From Euclidia mi (Eukaryota > Arthropoda > Insecta > Lepidoptera > Erebidae), in contig OX123182.2 of assembly GCA_944739405.2 (NCBI GenBank), positions 56,671,183 to 56,735,182 on the forward strand: a stretch of 64,000 bases of DNA. Direction: 5' to 3'. Of this stretch, positions 23,586 through 36,800 are shown piece after piece. The position numbers and the translations under genes are program-made. The notes beneath the pieces are model-generated. The model ran no database searches, had not been told where the DNA came from, and saw only the letters and a program-made list of their open reading frames with translations. Positions within the stretch are counted from its first letter, which is position 1, and each line of letters starts with the position of its first letter.

Positions 23586-23849
23586 CAACTCACACATGGT
23601 CAACTCACCCCAAACCAGGCAAAGCCTGCACTATATTAACAAAGCAGAACTTCAACTATTTTAATCAGGGAACCTTTAAATATCCTCATATAATTATTTT
23701 TTAATATTTACATAATAATATTACCTACAGACTAATTAGTAAACACAACCAGAACAAATTCTCGCCCAGCCCACAATGGCCCATGCTGTGTTAGGTATAT
23801 ACATTTTTTTATACCTTTTAAACTGCTCGTACTATTATTATTATTCATT

Positions 23850-23975
23850 ATTAGAAGCCTAATGCATGTCCCACTGCTGGGTTAACACCTACCCTTCCAT
23901 CTTCTACTTGTCTCGATCAGACCTTCCTTCCACAAAACAAGAACCATATCATAGCCAATGTTCGTACTAAATCAA
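23850..23975 (-). mobile_element. RTE-type LINE 3' fragment
   Basis: The minus strand carries GGTGTTAACCCAGCAGTGGGACATGC. This is the CAGCAGTGGGAC block found at the 3' end of RTE elements, including the intact copy at 43618-45312. Noncoding, decayed. Confidence 0.5.
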
Positions 23976-24690
23976 CTGAAATCTTTTCATAACTGCATAA
24001 AACAAATCAAAGGTCAACTATAACAGTCGCTTATCCGATGTTAGATTATATCTGAAAAGTCCGCCACGTCTAAATTCAGATGAACTCCAGAATAAGTTCT
24101 CACTCCCATCCAATTTTTTGGCTTTGAAGTCTCGTTCTAAAACATAATGTTCTGGATCTTACTAATGGATCTTACTGTAGAATTTAAAAGGGTGCTTTTT
24201 AATAAAACCGCCTAAATTTAAACGTTGATGCGTGCACAGCGTATAAGCTAGACGTTTAATTTACATTTCTTCTGTATTTTCTGCATAAATATATTTTCTG
24301 AACATAAAGCTAAATTAATTTACATACATTGCTACTTTAAACCTTACAATTCATAGATTTTTAACTACCCTTTATTACAATCCAACCTTATATTCACTAG
24401 GTTAAATAGAATTCGGGAAATCAAGCATAAGACGGACATACATTCTCCTTAAAATGCCCATTCAAGTGAAAATATAGCATAGTACACAGGGTGAACAAAT
24501 GGTCTTGCGAGAGATCAAGCAATTTAAGTTTGTATAATGATGCGAGTTGTGAGGTTACTAGAGCGCACTTTCGGTAGGTACTTTAATGTTTTGATATTTG
24601 ACTTCAAAGACGAAGGTTGTTCGAAGTTATTGTGTGCTTTAACAGGCGGGTGGCACATTGTAAAGAATACGGAAAAGAGAGTTTGAGAAC
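23976..24690. other. AT-rich, nothing recognised
   Basis: No feature seen. Confidence 0.4.
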
Positions 24691-24695
24691 TTTAA

Positions 24696-24898
24696 TCTAA
24701 ACTACAATATAATAAAGTTGAAGAGTTTGTATGTTTGCTTAAACGTGCTAATCTCAGGTACGACTGGATCAATTTGAATAATGATTTTTGTGATGGATAG
24801 GCCATTTATCAAGGAAAATATAACGATATAAGCCACGAGCCCATGACTGCGTTGCAGTAGCCCTAAATATTGCAGGTGTAACCGCGGGGTCAACTAGT
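24696..24898 (+). mobile_element. Non-autonomous Helitron
   Basis: It starts TCTAAACTACAATATAATAAAG then GTTGAAGAGTTTGTATGTTT, and ends GGTGTAACCGCGGGGTCAACTAGT. TC at the 5' end and CTAGT at the 3' end, with no TIRs or TSD, fit a Helitron. It is related to 3000-3206. Confidence 0.7.
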
Positions 24899-26035
24899 AA
24901 TATATAAAATAATTTAGTTTTCACCCCTGTGGAGAAAATAGTGACCCTCAATGACCTACGTGTTATCTTTCGATCCTGGCTTACTTTATGTATAATCTTA
25001 GCCAAATCGGTTCGGTGCTTTAACTGTCAAATCACTAGAGACAGCACGGGACTGTCTCTACGATCACATATAAATGTAAATATAGGCAGATACTCATGCA
25101 TTTATGATACTAATATGGATAACAAATATAAAATAACAATTATTCTTTAAATTAATTCAGCTTTCAATTTCACCAGTGGATCTTTTTAGCATTTCCTACC
25201 ACATAACTATTTCATACGTGTATCATCCACTTTATAGTTAAAGCGGAAATATGTATGGAGAAACTTTTAGAAGTCTTGTATATTGTATAAAAGTACTTGC
25301 AAAGAAAATCATTAATGTACTTAAATCTTAATTTTACTAACTCCCATTTTTCGCAAGTTGCTAACTTTTGACAGGTTTATACTTAGATCGTTACATCTAT
25401 TGTTGGAAAGATTCACAAAAAAATTAAGTTTATTCCTAACTTGTTTAATTTATTGTATTAATACAAAGTTATATGGACGCAATTGAGAAATGAAACATGC
25501 GTAGATTTTAATGGCACTCGTAGACTCTGCTACGCCATGTCGTCAAACATAAACTTTGAATAGCGTGGAAAACAAATTGCACTTCTTTAATTAAAGTTTA
25601 TGAGTAAAACCAAGCGATTTCCAAGTATCCTTGTTAAGTAGAAATAATTAAGTGGTAGATTCCCTAGCGAGTATGAGAAAGGGTAGACGAACACTGCTGA
25701 TTAAGACTCACCCTTTCGGTCGTCATTCAGCGATACAGTCTCGAAACTAAGATCGAGTGTAAAGAACTATATACTAGTATGGATGAGTTAGATTGACTTA
25801 TTAATGTAAAAGAACTATAAGAAAGTTAGCTTGTCTATTCACTCGAAATTATACATCATATTGATTTAAAACGCACCTGATATACCTGATTGCTTTTAAT
25901 ATTCGAAATTATTCCTAAAATAATACTGAGAGCAAAATTAAAATACACATTTTCACAACAGTATAAATATATATAGTTCTCTATTATGACATTGTTTTAT
26001 TCGGACTATAGGCAAGCGTCTATGAACCTTTTTTT
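24899..26035. other. AT-rich, nothing recognised
   Basis: Small hairpin AGAGACAG...CTGTCTCT near 25037-25060 only. Confidence 0.4.
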
Positions 26036-26039
26036 TTGG

Positions 26040-26675
26040 TTTTAAGAGGTGTAAAATCCTTTCGGATCTCCGACTCTTGGGAAATGAGAGCCGGAGTATG
26101 TGGTGTTACCACTAAAAACCACCTCAACTTTCTCATGTACCCGTGTGAGAGGGTCGTGTAGCGCCGAAGCATTCGTCACAACCCCCCGACGGGTATTGGC
26201 CCGCCAGATGTTCAGGCGGGCCCCGAACAAAACCTCCTTAGCAGCGGATGAAGGTGTTGGGCTCCGCCGCCAAAACAAGCCAAAACCTAGCGGCCGCAGA
26301 GTATAGGGAGGACGGCAACGCAACACCGCATCTCCTCTTCCTCTGCGGCCCCACCACGACGCAAAAATGGTGCGCCCCCATTTGGTCGCGGGAGATAGGG
26401 CACGCCGCAACGCAACACCGTCACGCCTCTCCTCCCGCGACCGCACCCAATTGCGAGGGACAGACAGAGCTGTTCCCCGCACCCGCACCTTGGGACGCAT
26501 CCTACGCAGGCCTCACCCAAGCCCACTTGGAGCGTCCCCTCCCGGGATCCCGCTTAGCTTCACCGTGGGTGTACCTCAAACCGACTGTTACTGAACCTCC
26601 CCACGATAAGGTGGAGATCCCACGGGGGGGAAGTGTCTATGACCTGAATAAAAGCCCATACCCCAGAAGACTGTA
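26040..26675. mobile_element. GC-rich block of probable retroelement origin with two stem-loop modules
   Basis: This 630-bp island is far richer in GC than its flanks. It contains two related modules: 26292-26350 with a 10-bp stem GGCCGCAGAG, and 26384-26442 with an 11-bp stem GGTCGCGGGAG. Both loops share ATAGGG and CGCAACGCAACACCG. The right end (CCTCCCCACG, GTGGAGATCCCACGG, AAGCCCATACCCCAGAAGAC) resembles a LINE 3' UTR. Open frames exist on both strands (152 codons minus, 142 plus), as expected by chance in GC-rich DNA; neither shows a known domain. Confidence 0.5.
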
Positions 26676-26809
26676 ACCAAACCAATCTAACATTAATTTC
26701 TCTCTCTCAAATGGTTTTATTTTATTTTAAATAATTATGTTACTTCAAAGTGTAAATTTAAATTGATAACTAAATAAACAGAACTGTAATAAATAAACTG
26801 GCTCTGAGA

Positions 26810-27280
26810 TACAGGCTTGTGGACGTCGAGTTGCCATATTACAAGTACATCCCTGAACCAGTTATCGAGAATGGTCATGCAACACTGTACTGAGATCGAT
26901 CTATTGTCACAGATAGGACTATTGTTTGCAACTGGCCTGATTTTGTGACAATAGATTGATCAGAGCGCCGCGCAATGATTGTCGACATCACTATTCCACA
27001 TAACGGGAATCTCGTGAAAGCAGAAAAAGACAAACAGGAAAAATATTTGGACTTGGCTCACGAGATTGTCGATATGTGGGATATTGATTCGGCAATCATT
27101 GTTCCAATAGTTGTGTCCGTTAATGGACTTATAGCGAAAACCCTCAAACGCCATCAAAAAAAAGTTTGATGTAAAAGGCAGTAATTCTGCAAACGGCTCG
27201 CATTGTGAGGAAATTACTATCTCTGGAGCCCTAACCGCCGGTGACTTGGATCTTATTCCCGTCGTCAGTGGGAATCTATT
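26810..27280 (+). pseudogene. C-terminal end of a LINE with restriction-like endonuclease motif
   Basis: The frame reads DRSIVTDRTIVCNWPDFVT then IDRSERRAMIVDITIPHNG and KDKQEKYLDLAHEIVDMW. The PDxx ... (I)D spacing looks like the PD-(D/E)XK motif of R2/R4/Dong-type (RLE) LINEs. VPIVVSVNGLIAKTLKRH and a frameshift after the lysine run (near 27155) precede the terminal ARIVRKLLSLEP-like stretch. RT is absent. The clade is inferred from the motif only. The element ends somewhere before the AT-rich run at 27280. Confidence 0.6.
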
Positions 27281-28270
27281 TTTATATTTTTAAATATACA
27301 TTTTTTTTTAGAGTGTTATATTTAAAAATGTAAAAATTAGGAGAATTATGAAAATAAAAAGAATAATAAATTGAATTGTAACAAAAATTGTTTTTATGAC
27401 GTCCAAAAGATATATATTTTCGATAAAATAGTTGAGACAACATGTGTATGTAATTTATTACACAGTAACATAATATTTGTTTATTTCCATACAATACAAC
27501 AAACAGTAATTTTATTGAATACCGTAACTCGCCTTATCTTCATTTCTGATAAATCATATTTGAATATAAAGTAGCTTAAATTAAATGGCGAAAATTTTGG
27601 TTATATTTTGTGAGAATTGAAAATTATTTAATAACGCGTCGTATTTCTTTTCCAAGTTAATTTATTATGGTAACCAAATACCTTTTCCTTACATTCTGCC
27701 TGAGGCTGGCTAATCAGATTAAGTGTGTAAACAGAAAAGTTTTGTTTTTAGATCAGAATTATATAAACTCTGTGAGGAAGCACCTACCAAAAAAAACTTG
27801 CTTTCTATGGAAATCTGACGATTACCTTAATGCTCTGATGATATTTTATCTACCTACATAGGTTAAAAATATTCCTTGAATTATTTCACAGGAAACAAAA
27901 ACAATGATAGGGTAAACGATCTTAAAAGTACTTTAGTAAATAAATCAAATATGAGAATACTACATTTAAGAGTATGGACAAAAAAATTGCTAGATTATTT
28001 GATACACTATCTGATAATAGGAAACTAAATTGAAAATTATTATAACTTAAGATTTGAAGGTTACTGATGACCCAAAGTGCCCCACAATGCAAAACTTTGT
28101 CAACATATCAATAACATCACATCTTTCAATATTAAAGTCATATTAGGCATACCATGGTATGAATTAACGTACCATAAACACCCGGCAGTTACGGATGGAC
28201 CTCTATTACCACGTTTACTTGTTTCGTAAAAATATTCATACTTTACATATAAATATTTACATAACATAAC
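27281..28270. other. AT-rich, nothing recognised
   Basis: No feature seen. Confidence 0.4.
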
Positions 28271-28273
28271 ATA

Positions 28274-28545
28274 ACATATCTTCACGCCTTTTATCCCCGA
28301 AGGGGTAGGCAGAGGTGCATTACACACCCACACTTCGCCAGATATGTTTCGGTCCCAATGTAATAGGGGGCGAGCCTATTGCCATCTACCGGGCACATTT
28401 TTAAGCGAGCGATAATTAATATTTTTATTTTAATACACATATAACTTCGAAAAGTCATAGGTGTGTGCCCGGGGTAACTGGGGATCGAACCCGAGACCAT
28501 CGTCTCGGCAGTCCGTTACGTACACCACTGGGCTATCGCCGCCTT
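28274..28545 (-). mobile_element. SINE pair, tail of one family and head of another
   Basis: 28274-28400 is the reverse of the CTACCCCTTCGGGGAT tail of 20040-20315. 28410-28545 is a minus-strand tRNA-like head GGCGGCGATAGCCCAGTGG with B box GGTTCGATCCC. They may be one chimaeric SINE or two adjacent insertions. Confidence 0.7.
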
Positions 28546-30028
28546 ATATATTTACAGTTTAGAGATAATAAAGTTTTAGAGAGTATTCCTTACATGACAA
28601 CGATTTGACTTGTCTAATTGTTTATTCATGTCGCCAGTGTAGCTGTGCCAAATCTTCTCGAGTATTTACTTCACACCTACGAGTATATGTATTTACTTTA
28701 AAATTACAATTTTCATCATATTTATCTTTTATTTGGCACATTTCAACCAGTGCGGATATAAATTTAAGATTCAACTCTATCTGAAAACTTCGACATTGTG
28801 TAAAGCATAAAAGTATTGACTCTCTTTTAGCATTCGTGTTGTTACACATATCGTGAAGTACATTCGATGTCAACAGTTCTATTTAAGATAAGAGAGCGCG
28901 CATAACTCAGTAAATACTATTTTGAGACTTTTCGATGCGTAGTTGTTTTTCCAGACGCTCATTTGCACAATATTAGTCAACAGTGTACATACATTATCTC
29001 CCAGGGTCTTATGCTAAGAACAGGATAAAATAACTTCAAATATAACCTAAAAGTAAACTTTCAGGCATGCATGCTTTTCAAAGATTTTCTTTCGCATTCT
29101 CAACATTTGGTACTTACTATAAACAAAAATAGTACATATGTACATTTACAACATAACTTTCAAGGTAACACTGACAAAATAACGGTATAGTACAGTACTC
29201 GATACATTAGCAACAATACCCAATTGTACCGTCTTGTTCGCTGCTCACATTAAAGTGGCTTTAGAGTTTCGCTATAATAACATATTGCCCACTTTGAGGT
29301 ATTTTGTTTCGTATAAATTGTATATGTAACTTTTCAGAACAGAACGCACCTGTGTATTGTTAGTAGGCCTATGCGGTTATCGGAGTGATAAATGTTCGAG
29401 TCGTGTAATCAACTTTGTATTTATAAGTATCGCGGTTGTGTTACGCTTGGGTATTAGTAAAATTTCTATAACAGAAAGGTTATAAGTCGTTTTTTAGATA
29501 TAATTGGTTTGATTATGAATATGTTTTTATTTTTTGAATATGAAGATGCTCTGTGTTTTATTTTTGCTATTGTTGTAGTTGAGTATCTTCTGTTAAATAT
29601 TTAAAGCCTTTTAATGAAATTGAGTATTTTTTCTAATTTCATTTATTTCTGCCGTTTAAACGTATTGGTTTAATTTTTTTCCTTTCAAATGTTGTCCATG
29701 CCGATAAAATTCTAATATCACAATTTTTCTATTAATAAACTTATTTCGTACTTTCGCAGGTGTTCATTCGTGAATACGTGCGTCTATTGCAAATGCAGAA
29801 ACCCTTTTCAAGGCGTACTCACTCCACTTTCAGTCCATAAATCCTTTGCGTCAATAACGGAGCCCTTCACACGTGACTGAGTCACCAAAGTATACCTTTA
29901 CGCAATGGTGCTACGTCGCACAACGTCCAACTATTTCCTACGAAACTATTTTCCGATCTGTCACTCAAAGGTAGCATAGAAGAATCTAACACACTGGTAA
30001 TAGTTCGTATTGTCAATGTCATTTAACA
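28546..30028. other. AT-rich, no gene called
   Basis: No repeat family recognised. A possible acceptor at 29759 is followed by a short plus-strand frame ending in a stop; not called. Confidence 0.4.
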
Positions 30029-30236
30029 TCTTAATATATAAAATCCTTGCGTTACTGACTGACTGACAGACACGCTACAGCCGAAACTATTGGGCACAGG
30101 AAGCTGAAATTTGGCATGTATGTTCCTTGGTGACCGTAGGGGTGCACAAAGAAGGGATTTCCCGAAATTCCCACGAGATCGGCCAAAACGGGTAAATAAA
30201 AAAGAAATGCAGGCGTAGCTGCTGGCGTCCTCTAGT
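30029..30236 (+). mobile_element. Non-autonomous Helitron (ATATATAAAATCCTTGCGTTAC family)
   Basis: It starts TCTTAATATATAAAATCCTT then GACTGACTGACAGACACGC and ACAGCCGAAACTATTGGGC, and ends GTAGCTGCTGGCGTCCTCTAGT. The same 5' end opens the composite element at 40195. Confidence 0.75.
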
Positions 30237-31728
30237 CTTATATAAAACTTAGAAGAAGTTTTTATGAACAGATGATTGGAGCTGAAACTGTGTTTTTATA
30301 TCTAGCCTAACTTTTTGACTAATGACTAGTAAACCTACAGTGCAAAGCAGCAAAACTTATTATATTTCCATTTTAAATAACGGAACGGATTGTGGTGAAA
30401 TTCTACATAGAATGTTTAATCTTAAGGCGGCCACATAAGATAATTTTAACCCGAGCATAAAAGGGTTGCTGTCTGACACAAAAGACTGATATTTATCGAC
30501 GACTGAATAAATTGCGCGCTCAAACGATCTAAAACCTATGATTATTGACTTTTAGTTTGGGGTAAGGTCAAAAGTCAAATATCATTTCTTTTTCAGAATT
30601 AGTAAATGTATGGACGCTTAACGTGTTACCTTGTTTACGTTCAAATCAGTCAAATCAGAATATTGTACCATTTATTGCTCAAACTAGCAGTGGTTATCAG
30701 CTATCTAATAGCAGTCTTATTTTAACTGCACAGATGAAATCTATGTACGAGTACGTTCAGCACCGCTTAATGCTACTGCTGCTGCCGAGTGCTGTAGCTT
30801 CGAACCATCTCTCTTTACAATAAAAAGTTTAACCGAGTCTAGCTGTTTTAAGTTCGTAAAGTCCATCGCGATACCTGAGCGTTTTCTAGTGAGTGAGTTG
30901 ACTTTTTACTAATATAGTCAAAGTCTGCTCAACAATGCTCTCAACGTTACCAGTGCTAAGGTAAGTAGCTCCATGGATCTTTATATAAAAAGACAGCTTA
31001 AAATCTATACTTATTTCTGCAGAAATACACAGTATTTATTAAAGTTTCCTAGTCACTCGTTTTCTAGTCTACCTCACATAGATATGCTATTTACCGATCC
31101 AATACAATATTTAACACGAAGCACCGCAAGACACTATTTTCAAAAAGTGCTCGTTATTTTATGTATGCAGTGCCACAAATACGGTAGAAAGCTTTGTCCA
31201 GTACATAAACCTACGAGCTAAAGTCATAATACTAAAAACAACACATCATCTACGAAATTAAATTAAGTGAAATGTTATGTATGGCTGTATACGTAACTGC
31301 TACCATTATAAAATTTAGTATTTTATCATATAATTACTGTTATCAGTCATAATAACGATGGTGCGAGTAAGTTCGACAGAGCAACTACCTTCGCATGACA
31401 ATAACAGCGTATTTTGCTCTGTGTGAGGAAGTATGTAAAAATTTACAATATAGGTAATAAACAATCAAATATTAAAAATAGTAGTTAAATTGCATAATAT
31501 CAAAAGTTTTCCAATTTTGCATTTATATTTTGAAATAAGTGAAACAGTAGGTGCAATGACGTTAGATAATTTATTTTACTACAATAATTCATATCCCTAC
31601 TGTGGCTCTCCACATATACCGGTCTTACGCCAACTATAATTACTACAATTTAAATATTAACGTAGGTCAATGGTATTTGCCTATTATTTATTTATCATCA
31701 TAGACATGCATTTTTTTAAAGTACATAT

Positions 31729-31765
31729 TTACACACAACGATGTTTGTAACATCGTTGTGTGTAA
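31729..31765. repeat. Perfect hairpin, 3-base loop
   Basis: Arms TTACACACAACGATGTT and its exact complement (17 bp) with loop TGT. There is no T run or RNA-gene context to suggest a terminator or miRNA. Confidence 0.8.
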
Positions 31766-32943
31766 AAATAAGTAGATACGTTATAGGCGTCCCAAAGCAG
31801 GACGCTAAACATAAGGCAGTTGTCAAGTCGGACATACTGGACATATATATCGTGTGTGTGACGTCGTGAGCCGGCGTCATAGTGAAACTGACACATCTTG
31901 TCAACCGAAATTAAAATAAAATATGGAGTTATCGATGTGTGCGTTAGTGTACCGTTTCTACGGATTGATTACTACGTAGGTAACGTATCTACGACTTATC
32001 TAATATCATTGATTACACAGCATTAGCAAATCTTTAAGATATGTAATACAATCCTGTTCAGTCAATAATGTTTTAAAATAAACACACAAAAATAAAATAC
32101 AGAAACATTGCAACGGGTAATAGAAAATTATACAACAAAATTCAATCCAATTTAAAAATTGCGCATAGTAACATCCGGAAACGAAATTCACTTTTTCACC
32201 TTCGACAAAAAACAGCAATTAGGCTGTGCTATTAATTTCACCGTTTCCCCGTCCCCGTTATCTATTGAGTTACGACCAATTTCGATATCAATTTATCACA
32301 CCAGTAAATTCAAACTGATATTGCTCTGCAGATTTATTATGTGCTTAGCGTGGGAAGACTCCCATGGAATACTGAATTGATAAGCATTCGTAGTGAAGAA
32401 ATTTTTGCTACTTTAATGAGCAATATTCGCAGGGTTTTTTAATGGGTTGGGTAAAGTTGAAGTTCGTTTAATTTGACACTTTTAGTGGGTGTTGCAGTAA
32501 AGAAAGTACTAAAAGTGGTATTCTGATGTGCGAGCTTTACTTATTGTTACGTTTCGCCAAGATTCGTTTAGCAGTTTTAGCAGGAAAGTGCTGCACCAAC
32601 ACACACAAACTGCCGCTTTGATGATAATTGTAAGAATGACCCGTATATGTAATTAAAACAGAACTATAGTATATATACGTGGACATATACGTTAATCTTC
32701 TTTATATATTTTTTGTTATACTTAGTGGTACTTTAAATTATAAGAGGACCCATCAATCCCACAATCCGTCATTTGATTTGAACAGACAATGCTCAGTAAA
32801 TATCGCCTTATATCTTCAATATACCCAATAAGCCCTAAGCCGTAGAGCATTCTTATATTCGAATTTTAATATTTTCTTACTTTGCGACACTTAAATTTAA
32901 TGCAGCTGCGATACGGTTACACACGCTTAGATGACTTTATGAT

Positions 32944-33015
32944 GCAAAGTAGATATGCATCTACTTTGCAGAGAAGCTCGTTGCAAAAGTATGCACTTCT
33001 GCAACGAGCTTCTCT
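32944..33015. repeat. Two adjacent perfect hairpins
   Basis: 32944-32969: arms GCAAAGTAGAT, loop 4. 32970-33015: arms AGAGAAGCTCGTTGCA (16 bp), loop 14. The second begins at the base after the first ends. Confidence 0.8.
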
Positions 33016-33674
33016 TGCCTTGCTAAATGTCGTTTCTAAAAGTCATTACCTAAAATGCTTCGGCTTCGCATGTCCTTCGCCAGCATTACTTTCTCAATCT
33101 TTTAACTAGCGATAATTAACCATTTCCTCTAAATGTCTAAAGTTTGAATAATCAGTTGTATTTATTAATTGTAAGCGTTCACTGTAATACTAAGATTATA
33201 TTTTATGAACTAGTATCAGCGAGATATAAATATTTAGAACAGGATACATTATTTAGACTTTACGCTCCGTAGCTTCTCCCAGACGAAAATAACGTGAGTA
33301 TACAGAAAAGGTAAGGTTGCGAATAATATTTCCTACAGTAAATACCTAGAAGGGATCAAACAAAGCTCTACAAGGTTCTCTCTAAATGGTTTTATGTCCA
33401 CTACTGCGTGAACTGAGAGTAATTTGTTCAATGTAAAGATATTTGCGACATCTGAGGTAGCTTATTGATTGTTGTTCTTTAGACAAGTATTGAATACATG
33501 TCTAGACAAAGTCTTGTTTATTCAACTGTTCGACTACAAGAAACACGCAAAGATATAAGTTTAAATAGGGCGAGGTTTAAACCAATATCAGATTTTGACG
33601 ATACTTACACCCCATAACCACTATCAAAAATCTCCATAGGACAGACTGCTTAACGTGCTCGCGGTGGTATGGGG

Positions 33675-33802
33675 CAAGAAGCGATAATTAACAATTCAAC
33701 ATACACATAAGTCCGAAAAGTCAGTGGTGCACGCTGTGGATTCGAACTCTAAACGAGCATGTCTGTTGGTATTTCTACTAGGCTATCGCTGTCAATTTTA
33801 TA
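33675..33802 (-). mobile_element. SINE head and body fragment
   Basis: The minus-strand tRNA-like head GACAGCGATAGCCTAGTAG with GAGTTCGAATCC, then the complement of CATAAGTCCGAAAAGTCAG. Same family as 15440-15520 and 28410-28545. Confidence 0.65.
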
Positions 33803-36800
33803 TCCGGCATTATTGCGGAAGAAATAATTTTAAAGCTAACTGTATCTATGTCCTACATAAGCTGTTTGTCAAAAATATTTCATTTTACTTTATCTGTAAT
33901 CATAAATATCAACAGTCAAAGTAATAATTTACTTATCAAACGAGCCGAGTTGAAATCCAACAAAAGTTGCGCAAGTCAAGATTTTGTAACTTAGCACGTG
34001 AGCTATGTGGATTACTCGTCTTCAGAAAGTCTCAATTCTGTTCTGTTAAGTTCTGAAACTGCAATAATTACTGCATTGTTGTTATATTCTCACGAACTAA
34101 AGGATTTATTGCTTGTTTGTTTAATTTCAGTTTCGCAACTTTGTTCTTGCTATGAAAATATTTAACGAAAATGTCATAGAGATTGGATGTTTCTTTACCA
34201 GCCGTTGAACCTTCTGATAGCTTATTCGTGTGAAGTTTAAGCTGTTTGACGTAAATTAAACGCTTCTGTATGTAAGGTTTTATAATTTAAAGTTTGGTAA
34301 CTAAAATAAGGTCGCGTCAAACTTTATACTTGATCGGCAGATGGTGAGCTGGTAACAGTTTGTTAACAAGGCAGAATCTAGAAATGTACTTGGCGTAGTA
34401 GGCAATACTTTTCTTCCTTGTAAAGAAACAAATGCCTTTGTTTCTTGTATGTCAAAATGATTTAAACGAGAATCGTTTTCAGAACAATAAAATCCAAAGA
34501 AATATAACCCCTAGTCCAACCTCTCTGATAAAACCACTGTGACAATTCGATACGTTGAACGACGCTTTGGCTTCAATATGTCTGACCATAAAATTCACAG
34601 TAGCAATTCAGTATTCCCTAGAACTAAAATGTGGTTGCGAGTTTATTTTATTACTCTGTGTAATGGAAGTCTATGTTCTCATTACACGTTATATATTGTT
34701 TCAATGCCTGAATGTATTTACTAGAGAACAGTTAGTAATGACTTGCTAACACGAGTAAAAATACTATGGCATTGTAAATTTGTTTTTATTTTATTGTTCA
34801 CTAAACTTCACCTTCTGCTCCGTCCACCGGAATTATACACCTAACCCTTCTCATAGACCACACTATCTAAAAAAACGAACAAAGATACGTTCCGTAGGTT
34901 TTGAGTTTATCACGTTCATACAGACAAACAGGACGTGGCGGGGGCTTGATTTTGTATAATAATATATATAGTGTCGGACTGGGTAGTAATACTCCCCATG
35001 ATATAAAGCACAAGCCGATCTCAGTTGTGTCGCGGGTAAGTCAGCAAGATAAGTAGAAAGCATCACGTGATTCAAAAACCTTAAAACTATTTAGTGACCC
35101 AATAGTTAAGTACAGGTAAAACTTCTTCGAGATGTTCGTCAACACAACATTCATGGTTTCTGTATTGTAGTATGATCGAAGAAAATTTTAACAGATGCAA
35201 GCTCAAAATAGACGCAGCTAGTAGCCTAGGCGGGCAAATCCAGGCGGGAGTGATCCCCATGATATTGCCGTGAGGAAATGTCATTATAACATCATCATAT
35301 TGTGAACCTGCCTTTCGCAATGAATCTTGAAAGGAATAAAGCAGTAGTTTGAATGAGTAGGCCTTAACGCCTCCCCGAGAGTTTTACAAGCTTTCTTCAC
35401 CAGCCCACCAGAACCGCCACACAAAACAACGCAACAATCGGTACGGTTTAGAAATATTAAACTTAAACACCATACAAAGTTAAAATCGGCCAAAAGTTTG
35501 CAAATGTCTTACAAACAATCCAAATGAACTTAGAACACATGTGAACGTTTACGAGTTATAATTTGTTCAGAACTGATAAATGGTGCCTTTAAGTTCGTTT
35601 CATATTTTATTGATATTTAAACAAGCAAGTGCAGAAGGTACTAGGAATAAAGCCTGTATCAAAGAACTGCACAAAAATTCAAAAAGAGTACCCGAAGAAT
35701 ACCAAACTCCTCGAAACAAACATTAATGTATTACAAAAGACGGGGTCCGCACAACATGTGAATCGGACTCACGGCGCTTGCAAAATTCGGTCTGTTTAAG
35801 CACTGAGCCATCAGTAGTTACCGCAAATATTTTCCAATACTTAGTAGTGTCCGCTGAGAAACCATCAGTATCAACTCTGAATGGAAATATACGTATTTCG
35901 ACGACAGCACCAACTATATTTATGCGGTGGCAAATTTGAACCGCTGTGAAACCACCGTATCGAAATATATTCGGATTTGAAGTGTACATTTTCCTTTACT
36001 AGGCGCCGCTGAGTGCAGTTGCAGTTTGATAAATTAAAGCCATTTATAACTGACATCATGGGGTAGGTAGCAGTGAGAGCCAGAGGTGAGAAACTTCTGC
36101 TTGATCACATTGCAGAATTAATTAATTGGAAAATGTGATTTGTAATGTCCTGTTTAATTAATTATTGTGCAAGATTTATATAGTTTTAAAAATTATATAT
36201 ATTAAGAGTCTAGTGAGTTGGTGAGGCATCGTCTGCCTCTTTCGCTGTACTAATGAAGTGCGTACGCCTATTTGCAATCATAGTGTTCACATTTATTAAT
36301 GCATATAAAACCTATCCCAATTGCTTGGGGTTATTAGTAACTTCACAAACAGCAATAGACCTACACCTCCTGCGGTTAATCCGTGATTGTACTAGTGCAG
36401 TAATGGAGGCTTGTCAGTAGGTGTCCCATCACATCTAAGATTAAAACTCTCAAAGGACCACAGCGCGTTGGACCTACATATTATGTCTAAGAGTACTGTG
36501 TATGCCTACCAAAGGGCCGTGTATTTTCATCATACGTTTAGGACAATGCACGGAATAGAGAAACAATGAATAAAAGTGGTAGATTCATCTCCAGAAATTG
36601 CATACATACACAGTAAAAAGTTCACTGCGGTATTGTACCGTAGCCTAATTTATGCCTAGGCGCCTCTCTAAGAATATTTATAACCAGCATACGGAAAATA
36701 ACAATTATGGCAATTCAAATTAAATTGAAAATCAATAATAATATGCTTCTATTCATACTCACTTGATGTAGATCGATGTCTGCATGGCAATTATAGGCGC

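Larger units (their letters stand above)
30237..33670. other. AT-rich, no gene; three hairpins
   Basis: No coding or repeat signature apart from the hairpins at 31729-31765 and 32944-33015. Frames of 60-82 codons in this stretch have no motif. Confidence 0.4.

Noticed and set aside
26042..26676. Open frames of 152 (minus) and 142 (plus) codons
   Set aside because: They overlap each other in a GC-rich block where long open frames are expected by chance, and none shows a known domain or the composition of its neighbours.
29759..29850. Possible plus-strand exon after a TTTCGCAG acceptor
   Set aside because: About 25 codons to a stop, no donor needed or seen, no recognisable peptide; chance is more likely.
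31729..31765. microRNA precursor
   Set aside because: 17-bp arms with a 3-base loop are too short for a pre-miRNA.
35723..35989. 88-codon minus-strand ORF with extracellular-looking sequence
   Set aside because: No known domain; the end resembles an interspersed repeat.
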